A stretch of 64,000 nt of DNA from Sycobia sp. Sy_11 (GCA_018907035.1 JACCIC010000207.1:62001-126000), one strand, 5' to 3'; shown: positions 21,516 through 33,170, counted from the stretch's first letter. Numbers and translations are program-made. The notes: generated from the letters alone by a model not told the origin.

Positions 21516-22960
21516 TATTTCAGCGATTGGATATCTAAAAGATTTACACGAAGAAATATATAAAATAAAAAACTAGTCCAAAAACTTCTTTGTACATCAT
21601 ATATAAAATAACTGAAAATCAACGAATATAATGATTTACTTAATCACATTTCTATCTCTACTGCAGTCATAAATGTAGCAAAGTCACAATATTAATTTAC
21701 TGTAAAGCTTTATTTAGAAAAGAAATCATTAGTGTTCATTGGAATATTATATAAAGTGACCGCTCTATGATCCTTGGAATTCTAACAATTCAATGTCGGA
21801 GTTATAATTAGATTACAGAGATTGATAAAACTTATAATGCAAATGCGACTGCGATCCAGTAGTAAAAGGACGAGGTCTCGAGCCTCTTTCTTGCTCTCAT
21901 CAGCTTATGTCCTGCCTTATGCAATATGCGCGCTTAAATTTCAAGTGCTGACTTTGCAAAACTACATCCCGCTTTATAAGTAGACGAGACGATTATTAAG
22001 GTAAAATTTCAAATCCAGCGCGCCCCAGCGCAGTTTTTTTTTGTTAATGTAAAAGAATTAGACAAAACTAATCCAATGAAGCGCTTAATAGGGATAGTAA
22101 TAACTGTAAAATCATTTCGCAAACGGTTATGAACGTTTTTTTTTCGTCTGCACAACTCCACACCGGTCATAATTTCACGAGAATAGTTTCCCGAATGATC
22201 AACTACATAGTATATCGCCGCCGAATGAAGAGTAGCGTCATACAAGCTCCTATCAAAATTATGACGTACTCTATTATAAAATAAAAATAAATATTATTCT
22301 CTAAAAAGAAATCAGCGCCTAACAACTGATTTTAAAGAATATATTTTCCAGTGTAGAACAAAGCTGTCTGATAAATCATAAAAAGAGTATTGATTAAATA
22401 AACTGGTTTTCACTATTGTTTTATATAAACTCAATAAGACACTGTGTATTTAAAAAAAAAAAGTTAATGAAGGTAAATGCTACAGATTAGAAATCAAAGT
22501 GACAGAATATACTGTAGAAAATTCTGAATTTAATACATTTTTTGATCTACTAAATGTTTTGAAACATAATTAAAGTGTATAGCTTAACAAAAATTTTCAT
22601 CATTTACTGTTATTTAACGACTGAAAAAACGAAGATGATCTTCCCCCGACATTTTTCTTTATGTGTTTGAAAACAAAGCACTGTTAGTTCGCTCAGTATT
22701 CGCTCGATAAGTTCCATATATCTATATAACAATAAAATACGTAATATCGAAGAAAGTATTAGTATGCATTTAATAAAGAATCCCGGTATTTCTATTAACC
22801 ATTTGCCCATGTACTTCCCACTGACTACTGTGCCTTCATCAAGTATTTCTTTTTTGCTTTTAATTCGTTGCGTCTTGGAAAAACGCAGGTTCCATTGGGA
22901 ATACCGACAGTTCCTCGCGTCGCAAATTACTGTCCGGTGGAATTCCGCGACACGTTCAAA
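21516..22960. other. AT-rich stretch with no supported gene
   Basis: This is mostly unique AT-rich sequence. A less AT-rich part (21840-22260) has short open frames on the minus strand without recognisable domains. At 22868-22965 a short frame reads VPLGIPTVPRVANYCPVEFR before entering a (GT)n tract. It looks protein-like but I cannot link it to a gene. Confidence 0.35.
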
Positions 22961-22962
22961 TA

Positions 22963-23066
<104 letters not shown>

Positions 23067-23129
23067 TACACAACAATGAGCCTTCTAGCTAAGTCACTTT
23101 GCATATAAGCCAACTTCCATGGAAAAGAT

Positions 23130-23320
23130 GCAGAGAGTCAGCATGCGAAAGGCGAACTAGAAGCGCTGTCACCCGGCTGACGTTGCGCGAGTATGCGCGC
23201 GAAAATTGAAAACTGACGTCACACGATTGTCGGGCGGTGCACTGTGTTACTGCGGATGGTCAACTGGGCCTGCATGTTCTCCGCATCGCGTCCGCATGCC
23301 TTCTCGGTGGTATTTCTACC
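23130..23320. promoter_or_regulatory. CpG-rich patch with palindromic CRE site
   Basis: A locally GC- and CpG-rich segment in AT-rich surroundings contains TGACGTCA at 23214-23221, the full cAMP-response element/ATF palindrome, plus TGACGTTG at 23178. Pyrimidine-rich tracts follow (23320-23430, 23590-23760). It may be a promoter or enhancer for a transcript not identified here; no linked exon is recognised. Confidence 0.35.
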
Positions 23321-24599
23321 CCCTCCCCCTTCTCTTTTGATCACTCTTCCCCTCTCGCTTTCGCACTCTCTTTCTTTCTCTCACTCTCTCTCCCCCTATC
23401 TCTGTCTATCTGTCTTTTTCTCCCTTTTTATGAGCACGCGCTTGCAGATCTTGTTAGTCTCTGGTTTCCCAGACGGCAAGCAGACAAGGCACGTACACAT
23501 CGAGACGTCGTAAAACGCGTGACTTGTACGCCGCCAGTTTAACGTGCATGCCATGAGAAACGTCGTAAAGTCTTTTGAAAAAATGCCCCCCCCCCTCACT
23601 CCCATTCTTTCTCTCATTCTCTCTCCCTACTTCTCTGTTTCTGCTGATCTTACTTTTTCTTATTCTTTCTTCTCTACATATATATATATATATATATATT
23701 TCTCCTATACTAGCTTCTACACTGTAATTGTTTTTCGTTTTTCTCGATCTGCTTCTGTTTCTCCTTTCTGTATAATATATCTCTTCCACCTGTCAATCTT
23801 CTCCTGTATACTCGTTGCACTTGTCCCCCCCCTCTTCTCTTCTATCCCTGTTTTTTCTGAACAGAAATGAAAGATGAGAAAAAATTTGGCAAGTGCATAA
23901 AAATATATACGTGTTATCGTCACAGCACTCCTTCTTTCTTCTTTTTTGTACTGTTCGATATGTGCGCGCGCGCGCGTGTGTATGTGCAAAATTTGGTTGC
24001 GAAAAATTTTAATGCGAGCTTGTAGAAGCTCATTTTGTCGGTTACGATAATTTGGCCCTTCACTATTGGCGATAATTTCGCCCTTGTCATCTTGCTCCTA
24101 TTATCTAAGCTATAATTATTGGCCGTTTTTTCCAGTTCAGAAATGATAAACGTTTGCTTCATCTTCTAAATTTCAATGAACAATTATCCAATCATTTTCG
24201 TTTCTTAAACTGAAACTAAACATTTTAAGTTCAAATTCAATTAAATTTTAGTTCAACTCTATCGTTAATCTTTAAAAAGTAACAGTTCTACTCCGATGTT
24301 TCTTCCAAAAGTTTGGTCGTCTTTTTTGCCATTTTTTCTCACACTTTTTTACGTCATTTTATGTTTTAATAACTTTCCGTTCACGAACATTTCCTGAGAA
24401 AAGGCCAATGACTGGATGCAAATTCTTCTGCATTTGATTCTGGCTCATTCTTTATCATTCTCGCGGATGTTTCGTTGATGGCGACACATATATGGATGTA
24501 AGTGAGAGAAATCAGCAATAACATCCCGTGGAATGAGGGGAAGCTACATGAAGAAAAGTAAAACGAAACGCAAGTATGATTCACGATGGTCGTCTCGGT

Positions 24600-25360
24600 T
24601 CATAAGATTTTTGCACTAGCATTAAAGTCTCCGTTATTTCTATTGCTTTTTGCTTTGTTATCTATCAAGCGTAATGATTAGACAAATTATTTATTCTTAA
24701 ACTTCCAAAACTCAACACAACCCAAAAAAATGTAGTAAGTTTGTATAAATACGTTTGTTTGAAATTGAAATGACCAAATATTTGTTTAATACAAACAATC
24801 GTTTTTCATTATAAAAAATATAGATTTAAATCTATTAAATGATTTACTTGAAAAAATATTTGTTTAATTAAAAAAAAATATTATCATTTATCTAAAAAGA
24901 ATTCATTTAAAATGACTAAATCAGAAAGTAAAATTTAACAAATTCATATTCTTAAAAGCATTGAATGTAATATAATAACCATATCATTCATTTTACTATC
25001 TTATTTATTATAAATAAATAATGTTTCAAAAATTTTCTCATCAGGTGGATTCACGATTTTTACTGTAACTCGGATATAACGCGTCACTCTGTCATTTACT
25101 GTATAAGGAGTTTCTAATAATATAATATAATATAATATGCAAAAAACAATTTTTAACAAAAATGATTAGTTAGGCGAATTTGTTGTCTTTGCATAGTACG
25201 AATTTTAAATACATCTATCGTGTACTTTCAAAAAAATTTATATAAAATATTTTTCTAAATTTAGTAATATATTAAGACAAAAATACATGTACGATAATGT
25301 CTTAAAACAATGGATCATTAACATAAATGCACCTTAAAAAAGAAATGAGATCATTTACCA
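24600..25360. other. AT-rich stretch with no supported gene
   Basis: Long A/T runs and short inverted AT motifs; no coding frame above background and no known repeat recognised. Confidence 0.5.
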
Positions 25361-25369
25361 ATAGCTGTG

Positions 25370-25520
25370 TTTATTTTCACATCATTTGGTCTCCTCTTGG
25401 ACTCATAAAAAAGAGTTCATTATCTTGAATCATCGATTTTTTTTAGGTCAAAATTCTTCTATTTTTTCTAATAATTCATTATTATGAAAAAAATAGGTAT
25501 GACTTACCAGTTCCGTTCCC
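25370..25520 (-). repeat. Dispersed repeat R4a, copy 1
   Basis: It matches 51195-51440 in the same orientation (CTCATAAAAAAGAGTT-like and TAATTCATTATTAT blocks). The 51-kb copy is open for 70 codons on the minus strand; this one is broken. Probably the end of a coding sequence from an unidentified transposon. Confidence 0.55.
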
Positions 25521-25556
25521 ACAATGTTTAGAAGTGAACAAATCGATTATGGAACT

Positions 25557-25560
<4 letters not shown>

Positions 25561-25615
<55 letters not shown>
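25561..25615. repeat. (AT)n microsatellite
   Basis: An uninterrupted AT run between repeat blocks R4a and R4b. Confidence 0.92.
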
Positions 25616-25617
<2 letters not shown>

Positions 25618-25850
25618 TCTAACTCTGATACTCTAAGTCTGAAATAATATACTTTTAAATAACTTAAATATATAGACTCTAAGGCAAAAGTACATAATCA
25701 TAATGAAAATTGTTTACTTTTCATTAATTATGTATATTAAATTAGAATTCATTTGGAATAGATTAATCAAACCTTTCGACAGAATATGCAAAAAAAAAAT
25801 AAATCTACCTTGAGAAGTACTTAAATTGTGTACAAATCGCAATAAACGTT
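25610..25850 (+). repeat. Dispersed repeat R4b, copy 1
   Basis: It is the inverted relative of 52090-52320, sharing ATTCATTTGGAATAGATTAA and CTTGAGAAGTACTTAAATTG. In both places it abuts an (AT)n tract on the same side of the repeat. Confidence 0.6.
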
Positions 25851-26051
25851 AGCAAATGCTAGCTTCAAAGTTACAATAATTTATAAATCATGATTGCAAA
25901 GAGTAAATTATATATTTTTAATTTATGCACAATATAATCCTATATAAATGATATTTGCACATCAATAATAATGCATCATTAGGCCACCCCTACACAGAAT
26001 GTAGAATAGCCATCATACCAACTGTAAAAAAAAATATTAAGTTTGTATTAT

Positions 26052-26315
26052 TTAATAAAAGATCAACTTTTTAACACTTTTATATTGTCTATAAATGGTG
26101 TTATTTACAATCTACGAACTTTATGCATGATCCTTTTGTATTATTAATAAATTCTAAATCTTTGTGATATATTGTACTTAAAATTATTTAATAAAATATT
26201 AACTTTTTAACACTATTATATTGCCTATAAATAACGTTATTCACAATGTACTTACTTTATGTTTGATCCTTTTATAATATTGATAAATTCTAATTCTTTG
26301 TGATACATTGAATGT
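26052..26315. repeat. Tandem duplication, ~135-bp unit
   Basis: Two diverged units start at about 26052 and 26189. They share AACTTTTTAACACT, CACAAT/TACAATCTAC-like and TAAATTCTAA...TTTGTGATA blocks. No coding content. Confidence 0.65.
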
Positions 26316-26354
26316 ATGAACCTCTGGTTACATACAGTACATACATATACTATA

Positions 26355-26374
26355 ACCTCTGATCAGAGGTTATT
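26355..26374. other. Perfect 20-bp palindrome
   Basis: TAACCTCTGATCAGAGGTTA reads the same on both strands. It is followed by repeated ATTAAAG...TTACTAT motifs. It could be a transposon end or binding site; unproven. Confidence 0.6.
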
Positions 26375-27332
26375 CTTATATTAAAGTCTCTTACTATGTA
26401 CTATATATTAAAGCGCTTTACTATATTAAGTGTCGGTAACGCCACGATATATTATATTAAAGTAACTTACTATACAAAGTGACTTACTCTGAACTTTTGC
26501 TACAGTTTGAGGCGTCTTAATCTGAACTTTTTTGCTATGTATTTCTATTACTATATGTATGAAAAAGAAGTGTTTCTGACCATTATCTATAGCCACACAC
26601 AGAGTTTTATATCAAAATCTGTTTTTTTTTTTTTGCCAAAAGTACCGACGGGAGACGACGATTCTTTAGGTTATAAAGAGTAGATAGGCTTTGGAAAATC
26701 ATCGATAAAAAAGTGATAAATAATTTTTTTCTTAGATGGAAAATTCGAAATCTCAATTTAGAAGTAAATAGTGTAGCGGCCGTGCCACTTAATCAAAACG
26801 TTTAGTAGCACGCTGAAGGAAGTATGGCCCACCAATATATATATATATATATATAGAATGGGCATGCGAGGTGAAGCGTGCAGAACATGCTTTAATACGC
26901 TGAGAGTAAGACCCTAAAAATATATTAAACATAGATTAAATATTCATCATTGATTCTGTATATAATAAAAACTATTTTCAAAATCTTATTGGGATTATTA
27001 ATTTTTATTTCACTCAGCTTTTTAGCCAATAAGAATAACTATAAAAAAAGAATATAAATTCCAGGCTTTTGAAATTATTTCAAATTTTGTGAAGACCTCT
27101 TTAGTGGTAATAATATGTTCATGTTGCTACATAGGTAAGCTTTTATGAATAATGTACTTTCCTATATATTCTGTAAGTAAAAACTATACTTGACTATGTA
27201 GTATTCCGTAAGTAATGTAAGTAATTTTAGTAAAATATAAAAAAAATGTTTATCACTATTCCAACCTCCAATTGATGTGTAGTAAAAAAATATAACAAGC
27301 TTCCAGTAGGAGTAAAGTTCTGAATAAAATTA

Positions 27333-27640
27333 ATAAATATTTTTATCGGTCTTACAGTCTTTATAATATAATATATTAGCTAAAATAATGACAGTCAGAC
27401 TGTTCTTGTTTATATTCACACTCGTAGAATCTGAAATAGAACTTATTACTATAATAAATTATATTAAAAATAAAAATAAAATAATAAATAAAATAAAAAT
27501 AATAAAAACAATATTCTATGTTAGTAAAGGACAATCTGACTGACCCCACCACCTTACATTTAGAATCACCTTTGGTGTCTTTTTTTGATGTCCTTTTTTT
27601 CTCCGACATTTCGAACTGCTACGGCTCATCCTCAGAATAA
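27333..27640 (-). repeat. Penelope-type terminus, minus orientation
   Basis: From right to left it holds the hammerhead-like core, the GTCAGATTG-type block, a T-rich block (as A-rich on plus), GACAGTCAGACTGT (27389-27402) and the end AATAAATATTTTTATCGGTC at 27333. It is the same module order as 46671-46925. Single, non-inverted copy. Confidence 0.6.
27609..27635 (-). ncRNA. Hammerhead-ribozyme-like core
   Basis: On the minus strand CTGAGGA (27635-27629) is followed by GAGC (27627-27624), a loop, GTTC (27616-27613) and GAAA (27612-27609). GAGC/GTTC pairs with one G-U wobble. The stem II sequence differs from the 14.7-kb copy but still pairs. Confidence 0.45.
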
Positions 27641-27644
27641 ACTA

Positions 27645-28140
27645 AATTGAAAAATCCAGCATGCTACTTTAACCCCATCCCCACTCTAAATTTATTAGTA
27701 TAACGTCTATAGGATCTGCCCTTTCTGAACTTAGATGCGAAATAAAAATTTTATATTAATAAGGAATGATAAGTGTTTTTCAATCTACTTGACTATATAC
27801 ATCAAATTTACATTATTGAAATTCTTCAAAATATGAATATTGGAATAATACTGACAAATAAACTCATACTTTACAGGTGAGTTTAAGAGCTAGTAACGAT
27901 GGCTTAAAGGCCGATTCATCTGTTTTCTATAGCTCAGGCTGCGATTGCTTCTTTTATCGAAATTGAATAAGAGTCAGTCTTAAATGCTTCATTGTAATAA
28001 ATTTAAAAATAAGGGAGTCTATTAAAGATTTCCAAAATAAGTAATATGTTCTACTCTAATTTTAAGATATTACATCACATAACATTAAGTTAGTTATGTT
28101 GTATTTTTATCAGTTAATTTTTAAATATCTTCACACAATA
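27645..28140. other. AT-rich stretch with no supported gene
   Basis: Unique-looking AT-rich sequence between a Penelope-type terminus and the first 60-bp-repeat locus. No coding or RNA feature supported. Confidence 0.45.
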
Positions 28141-28144
28141 TTCG

Positions 28145-28500
28145 AACGGTAGAATACATTATTCAGGTGTCTCCGGACGACATCAAAGGGAAATTTCGTG
28201 TGTGCACGAGATAAACACAATGTCCAGGTATTTGGGAAGACTTTTATGGACTGTTTTATGTTCGAAAGGCAGAATATAATATTCAAGTGCCTCGGGACGA
28301 TTTTTAGGGAGAGTTTCGTATTCGCATGATATAACTAATACACTGTCTAGGTGTCTCGAAACGACTGTTTCAGAGGGTTTGGTGCATGATGATAACATAC
28401 GAAACTCTCCGTAAAAATCATCTCTAATATCTCGACATTGTATTTCACTGTTCGAACATAAAACTACAATATTTCCCTCTAAAAGTTGTATTTGAGGCAT
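28145..28500 (-). repeat. 60-bp minisatellite locus 1 (diverged)
   Basis: About six diverged units contain TTCG.A..GATAGAAT and CAGGTGTCTCGGGACGAC-like phrases, the same unit as at 40.7-41.6 kb and 62.2-62.4 kb. The minus strand is open for 105 codons (28183-28500) with fragments such as SRHLDSVLVISCEYE and PKYLDIVF that echo the 20-residue period. This is the most diverged copy and the only one without a flanking (TA)n. Confidence 0.6.
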
Positions 28501-28749
28501 ACGGCAGCCGATTGTTACAGCGAAGAACTAGTAGCTTGCGGTGATCCGAGTGCAAATTCCGGTCTGAGGCGATTAACATAAACACCACTGTAATAATTTA
28601 TATGTGCTTCGTTTACAAACACATTGTAGACCTCCATCGCTGAGTACCACCGGTATTTGACGCATAAATAGAGCGACATTACACAACAAAATAAAGTTTA
28701 TGTAAGATATGTATAATTGAATTGTACTTTTGTCGACCGCCCATATACA

Positions 28750-28800
28750 AATTAATAAATATTTTTTATTGGTCTTACAGTCCAATCAATTCAATCTAAA

Positions 28801-28831
<31 letters not shown>

Positions 28832-29255
28832 TAAAAAATAAAAAAAATAAAAATAAAATAAAAATTAAAAATAAAAATTAAATTAAAAATTAAATTAAAA
28901 TTATAATGACAGTCAGACTGTCCTTGTTTACATTCACCCCCGTAGACTAATCTGAAAATAAAATATTAGTTGAAAAAATTCTTTGTTAGTAAGACTCAGG
29001 GACTGTCCGTGATGAGGAGCCGTAGCGAGCTCGAAACGTTAGACAAGTCTTCAATTAGGTAAGGGTGTTGGGGACAGTCAAATTGCACTTTACTAACAAA
29101 GAATTTTTTCAGCTAATATTTTATTTTCAGATTAGTCTACGGGGGTGAATGTAAACAAGGACAGTCTGACTGTCATTATAATTTTAATTTAATTTTTAAT
29201 TTAATTTTTATTTTTAATTTTTATTTTATTTTTATTTTTTATTTTTTATTTTTTA

Positions 29256-29286
<31 letters not shown>

Positions 29287-29339
29287 TTTAGATTGAATTG
29301 ATTGGACTGTAAGACCAATAAAAAAATATTTATTAATTT
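28750..29339. repeat. 590-bp near-perfect inverted repeat (Penelope-type ends)
   Basis: The left arm 28750-28992 is closely inverted at 29090-29339, from the outer AAATTAATAAATATTTTTTA to the inner CTTTGTTAGTAA. The 97-nt spacer 28993-29089 is single-copy and contains the hammerhead-like core. Each arm includes GACAGTC.GACTGTC, an (AAAAT)n-like block and the Penelope-type end. It is a head-to-head pair of the same terminus, capable of forming a giant hairpin as DNA or RNA. Confidence 0.8.
29009..29037 (+). ncRNA. Hammerhead-ribozyme-like core in hairpin loop
   Basis: GTGATGA (29009-29015, first base departs from CUGAUGA) is followed by stem II GAGC (29017-29020) with GCTC (29029-29032), then GAAAC at 29033. 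Stem II is a perfect four-pair helix and differs from the other copies by paired changes. Confidence 0.45.
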
Positions 29340-29340
29340 A

Positions 29341-29382
<42 letters not shown>
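29341..29382. repeat. (AT)n microsatellite
   Basis: AT run directly after the inverted repeat. Confidence 0.9.
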
Positions 29383-29399
29383 TATATTTTCATTTTTTA

Positions 29400-31165
29400 A
29401 ATTAAATGCTGGGAATATTTCGATAGTGATAACAACTAAAATTAAAGCAAAAAACTGTTTAACAAATAGCACCTTTTTGAAATGGATGCTGAGAAAGCAC
29501 CTCTTTATACACGAGCGACGATATCTTGATTTATTATATTATTATAGTCCGTAGTATCTCAGATAGATCACTTTTCTCAATCTCATAAGCTTAATATCAG
29601 CTTTTCTTAGAGAGCTTATTGAAAAGATGCCAGAAGAGTTTAAGATTTATTGCTTGAGTGACATCAATAACTTACTTTCTAAAGAGTCGTAAACATTATT
29701 GACTATATAGAGTAGTTGGAATCGTCACTGTTTCCGATGGGCGTGAGAGGGGCGACGACCGTATGCGTAGACTTTCGACCTAGACGATCCGTAGACTTTT
29801 CGACACATTAAAAACAAATGTCCAGATCCTGTGAGTGCAGCGCGCATTGAGCGCTGTAGCCGTATTTTTTGGGAGAGTGCATTTATGGATGACGCTGCCA
29901 TATGTTATTGCTTTTCCTATTTGATTAATAGGAGTTGGGCACGAGGGAAAGGGAAAGCCGTGAATTTCCTTCCCAGACGTTTTGATCACGAAAATGTGCT
30001 ATCTCGATGGCTGGCTATAGTTAAAATAGCGCAAACATGGCGGGTCTCCGTTTCTCTCGCAAACGTTCGCGAACCTCGTAGTAAAAACAATGGAGAATTT
30101 GATTGACAACATTTTAGGGGCTGTTAGAAGTAGTATGTAAATATACTGTTCCTGGCGTAGGTTTTTTGCCTTATAAAGGTTTTCCTTGCGCCACGGATGA
30201 AAACGGATGATTTATACAAAAGAATAAGAAGGTCCTTGGTCCGCGGGATTTATGACTCCGCGACCTTCGGGCAGCGCCTATGGTTGATGCCATAAACTCG
30301 CGTACGTCCTACATCTGCTCGGACCTGAGGACGATATATGAGAAAAAGGGTTCGAAAACTAACATAATCAACGGAGAATACTCAATGCATAGTTTGTAGC
30401 AAATTTACTTACGGGCCAGGGGACGGAGAATTTAGGCAGTAAAATGACTATTGAGTGGTCTGACGGATTTGCGGGGACAGTCTCTAACGAGTTACGGAGT
30501 CAGATACTTCAGACCTTTTAGGTATTACTTACAAATATATTTGAATTTTCTTGTATTTGCTTCTTGTACTTCTTTTCCCCCAAATAATTTGACATTCATA
30601 TTGAACATTCTTTACTTTAGTAAAATTAATAGACTTGTCTTTATTTGCATAAATATCGAGTCGCACTAAACTCATCGATTTTAAATAAAAGCATCCGGAC
30701 GCAATCCCGCTCAGGAGAGCAACCACACCCACTATAATTATATTTACTATCAGTGATCATCGAGACTTAATGTATAAACTTTGTGAAATATTCCAATCTT
30801 TATATATAAAATATCTAGTATATAGAATCAATATACAGGAAATTGTAACTATTGAAATTTGTATCGTAAGATTTATAAAATTTGTAAATTGTGAAATGGC
30901 TTTATATAAATGTTAGCTTAGTTATCCTTTGTCTTTTATATTTTGATTTATTTGATTTTGTTTACTATATTTTGATTTTGCCTTTAACATTATTTACATA
31001 AATTTAAAGAATTATATAATTTGTATTGATTTTCATCTTTGAAACGATTAAATTTGATTAATAATATTCGTCAAATTGTATTACTTTATATTAATAATAT
31101 ATAAACCAATGAAATGCTAAAATAAAATAAGTAAACTATTCCCATTTCAGAAGTAATGATTTTAT
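29400..31165. other. No gene assigned; locally GC-richer 29700-30500
   Basis: Most is AT-rich. 29700-30500 is less AT-rich (for example TGGTCCGCGGGATTTATGAC near 30239). It shows short open frames without recognisable domains, possibly an old retroelement or LTR relic. The 30700-31165 part is AT-rich with nothing seen. Confidence 0.35.
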
Positions 31166-31169
31166 TTTT

Positions 31170-31505
31170 AATATTTAATTGTACTTTTGTCGACGGCTAT
31201 ATACAAATTAATAAATATTTTTTCACTGGATCTTCAATTAGGTAAGGGTGTTGGGGACAGTCAGACTGCACTTTACTAACAAAGAATTTTTTGAGCTAAT
31301 ATTTTGTTTTCAGATTAGTCTACAGGGTGACCGTAAATAAGGACAGTCCGACTGTCATTGTAATTTTTAATTTAATTTTTACTTTTATTTTTATTATTTT
31401 TGTGTATTGATGTATTAATGTTAATGTAGATATGCATTGATATTGTTACGTATTGTTTTCGATTGATTTGATTGGACTGTAAGACCAATAAAAAAATATT
31501 TATTA
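31170..31505 (+). repeat. Penelope-type terminus, truncated copy
   Basis: Starts TTGTACTTTTGTCGAC..., jumps after TAATAAATATTTTTTC to GGTGTTGGGGACAGTCAGAC, and ends GACTGTAAGACCAATAAAAA at about 31495. The ribozyme-like core is deleted. It matches the right arm of 28750-29339. Confidence 0.6.
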
Positions 31506-31912
31506 ATTTGATTTTATTTTCAAAATAATTTTTATTTTTACTGTTCTTTAAAAGTTGTGCAATCTTAAAAAAACCTTTTTAAAAAACTAAAATAATTAAT
31601 CAAGGATGCTTCTGTATCATAACGGCTTTATTGAAAAATGTTAATGTTAAATATTTTTACTTATTACACTTTAATTTTTTCATACTTTAGAGTACTATCA
31701 TGAGAAATTTAAAAAAAATACATTTGTAATTAGTAATTCAATATGATAAATTTATTTATTCTATGAATTAATTTTAACTTACATATAATTTTAAGTTAAA
31801 CATCAAAAATTATACTTATGTCGACTGTTTGTAATTAAATTAGTAAATAGTTTTCCCGCACTCGGGGCGCAAAATACGATTTTCTGCAGCTGTCTAGAGG
31901 GAGCAAAATACT

Positions 31913-32005
31913 ACTTTTCCTCCCTAGGGAGGAAAAGTGTTTATGGCCGATTCCCGACCAATCAGAAAGCAGAATTTTACTTTTCCTCCCTTGGGAGGAA
32001 AAGTG
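31913..32005. other. Two near-identical 26-bp palindromes
   Basis: At 31913-31938 the arm ACTTTTCCTCCCT is followed by its exact complement, a perfect 26-bp palindrome. At 31979-32004 the same arms recur with a TT centre. They are about 40 bp apart, and a third half-site (TCACTTTTCC) occurs near 32038. They lie in a 230-bp moderately GC-rich island. Function unknown. Confidence 0.65.
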
Positions 32006-32368
32006 ATTGAACAGAACCGTGTAGTTCGGTAGGATTCTCACTTTTCCGTGCCTGTGCAACATCTGGCATTTACGATGTTTAGACTTACGAGTGAGTATAT
32101 ACGCCAGTCGACCGCGGTTCGACCTTTTTTTTACACTTTGAGTTAGGTATTCAAGATTTTTAAATAAAATAAGATTTTTATTCTATCTAAAATTTATTAT
32201 AAAAATTTTTATGTTTTTTAAGTATTAAAAATTATCTATATCTTTTTTAAAATTAATTTTCATTTAAAATTCTATTTATTATGCTATTAAATATTTAAAA
32301 ATTTTAATTTGAGCGTAGATTATTAACAAACTTATAATCTTCAAGTGATTAGTCTTATTTATTTATAG

Positions 32369-32440
32369 AAAAGGGGGGCTCCGCCCCCCAATCCCCGGCG
32401 GGGGTTTCACCGCCAATCCCCACCACCCAATCCTACATCT
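32369..32440. other. GC-rich hairpin-prone island
   Basis: GGGGGGCTCCGCCCCCC (about 32374-32390) is a strong inverted repeat, followed by CCCCGGCGGGGG. It stands out sharply from the AT-rich surroundings and may be a transposon terminus of unknown class. Confidence 0.45.
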
Positions 32441-32753
32441 CTTCTCAACATACTATATTAATTTCCAAATAAGAGGAAATTATGATATTTTATTTAATTT
32501 TATTCAATTCAAATAAATTGCACGTATAACCTTACGAAAAAACCGATAATATTATATTTTTTTTAAACCCAACGAATTACATTTTATGTTAGGGCAACTT
32601 ATTTCAGAGCGATCATTTGGACCTTTAGATTTTATACTTGCTTGCTCTATCTAAGCATGGCTAACACATGGAGGGGGGGGGGGTTTAACATTCCTTAATT
32701 CTGTGAGTTTGCCGTTCAATTTTTTGTGCATTTCTTTCAAAAAGAAAAAGCGC

Positions 32754-32845
32754 CCTCGTATCGGAAAATAGTATGTGACACAAGGGAACAAAATAGGCGT
32801 TTTCCGACGAGGGTAAGTTGGCCGCCCGAGCGAAGCGAGGTACTA
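32754..32845. other. Inverted motif CCCTCGTCGGAAAA pair
   Basis: CCCTCGTATCGGAAAA (about 32752-32767) is imperfectly inverted as TTTTCCGACGAGGG (about 32799-32812). CCCGAGCGAAGCGAGG (about 32825) follows, another small hairpin. Possibly a short transposon end; no coding content. Confidence 0.4.
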
Positions 32846-32864
32846 TTATTACACAATGTACTAT

Positions 32865-33170
32865 TATCGGTCCTACAGTCTTTATACTATAATATATAAT
32901 ACTAAAATAATGACAGTTTCATGATATCTTAAAAGAATTCTTTCTAGATCAAAACAGATACGTTAATAAAATAAAATACGAAAAAAGATGAAAACTAAAA
33001 AGTAAATTAAAAAAAAAGTCGTTTAATAATGTAGAATACAGGTTATTTTTATTATTATTAATTTATAATCTTATTTTATTGTATTTTTAGTAGTAATTTC
33101 TATTTCAGATTCTTCTGATGTGATCATAAACAAGGACAGACTGGCTGTCATTATTTTAGTATAAGATATT
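32865..33170 (+). repeat. Penelope-type terminus interrupted by an element end
   Basis: An inverted piece ATCGGTCCTACAGTCTTTAT (32869 onward) is followed by a plus-oriented piece with ACAAGGACAGACTGGCTGTC (33131-33150). Between them 32930-33005 matches the Penelope-like coding segment at 45690-45765. The right end is replaced at 33171 by the arm of element T3. Confidence 0.55.

Larger units (their letters stand above)
25918..26785. repeat. Dispersed repeat R3, copy 2, with insertions
   Basis: Blocks 25918-25975 and 26709-26785 correspond to 14097-14160 and 14366-14440, colinear, with about 730 bp between them against about 200 bp in copy 1. The extra DNA includes the tandem duplication at 26052-26315. 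Confidence 0.55.

Noticed and set aside
24381..24584. 67-codon minus-strand frame with a hydrophobic N-terminus
   Set aside because: It looks vaguely like a signal peptide but has no conserved domain, promoter or splice context.
29831..30106. 91-codon plus-strand frame in the GC-richer patch
   Set aside because: No recognisable motif, and frames on both strands are similarly open; most likely an old repeat.
32369..32440. Possible bacterial or symbiont insert because of high GC
   Set aside because: It is too short, has no coding content and is embedded in insect-type repeats.
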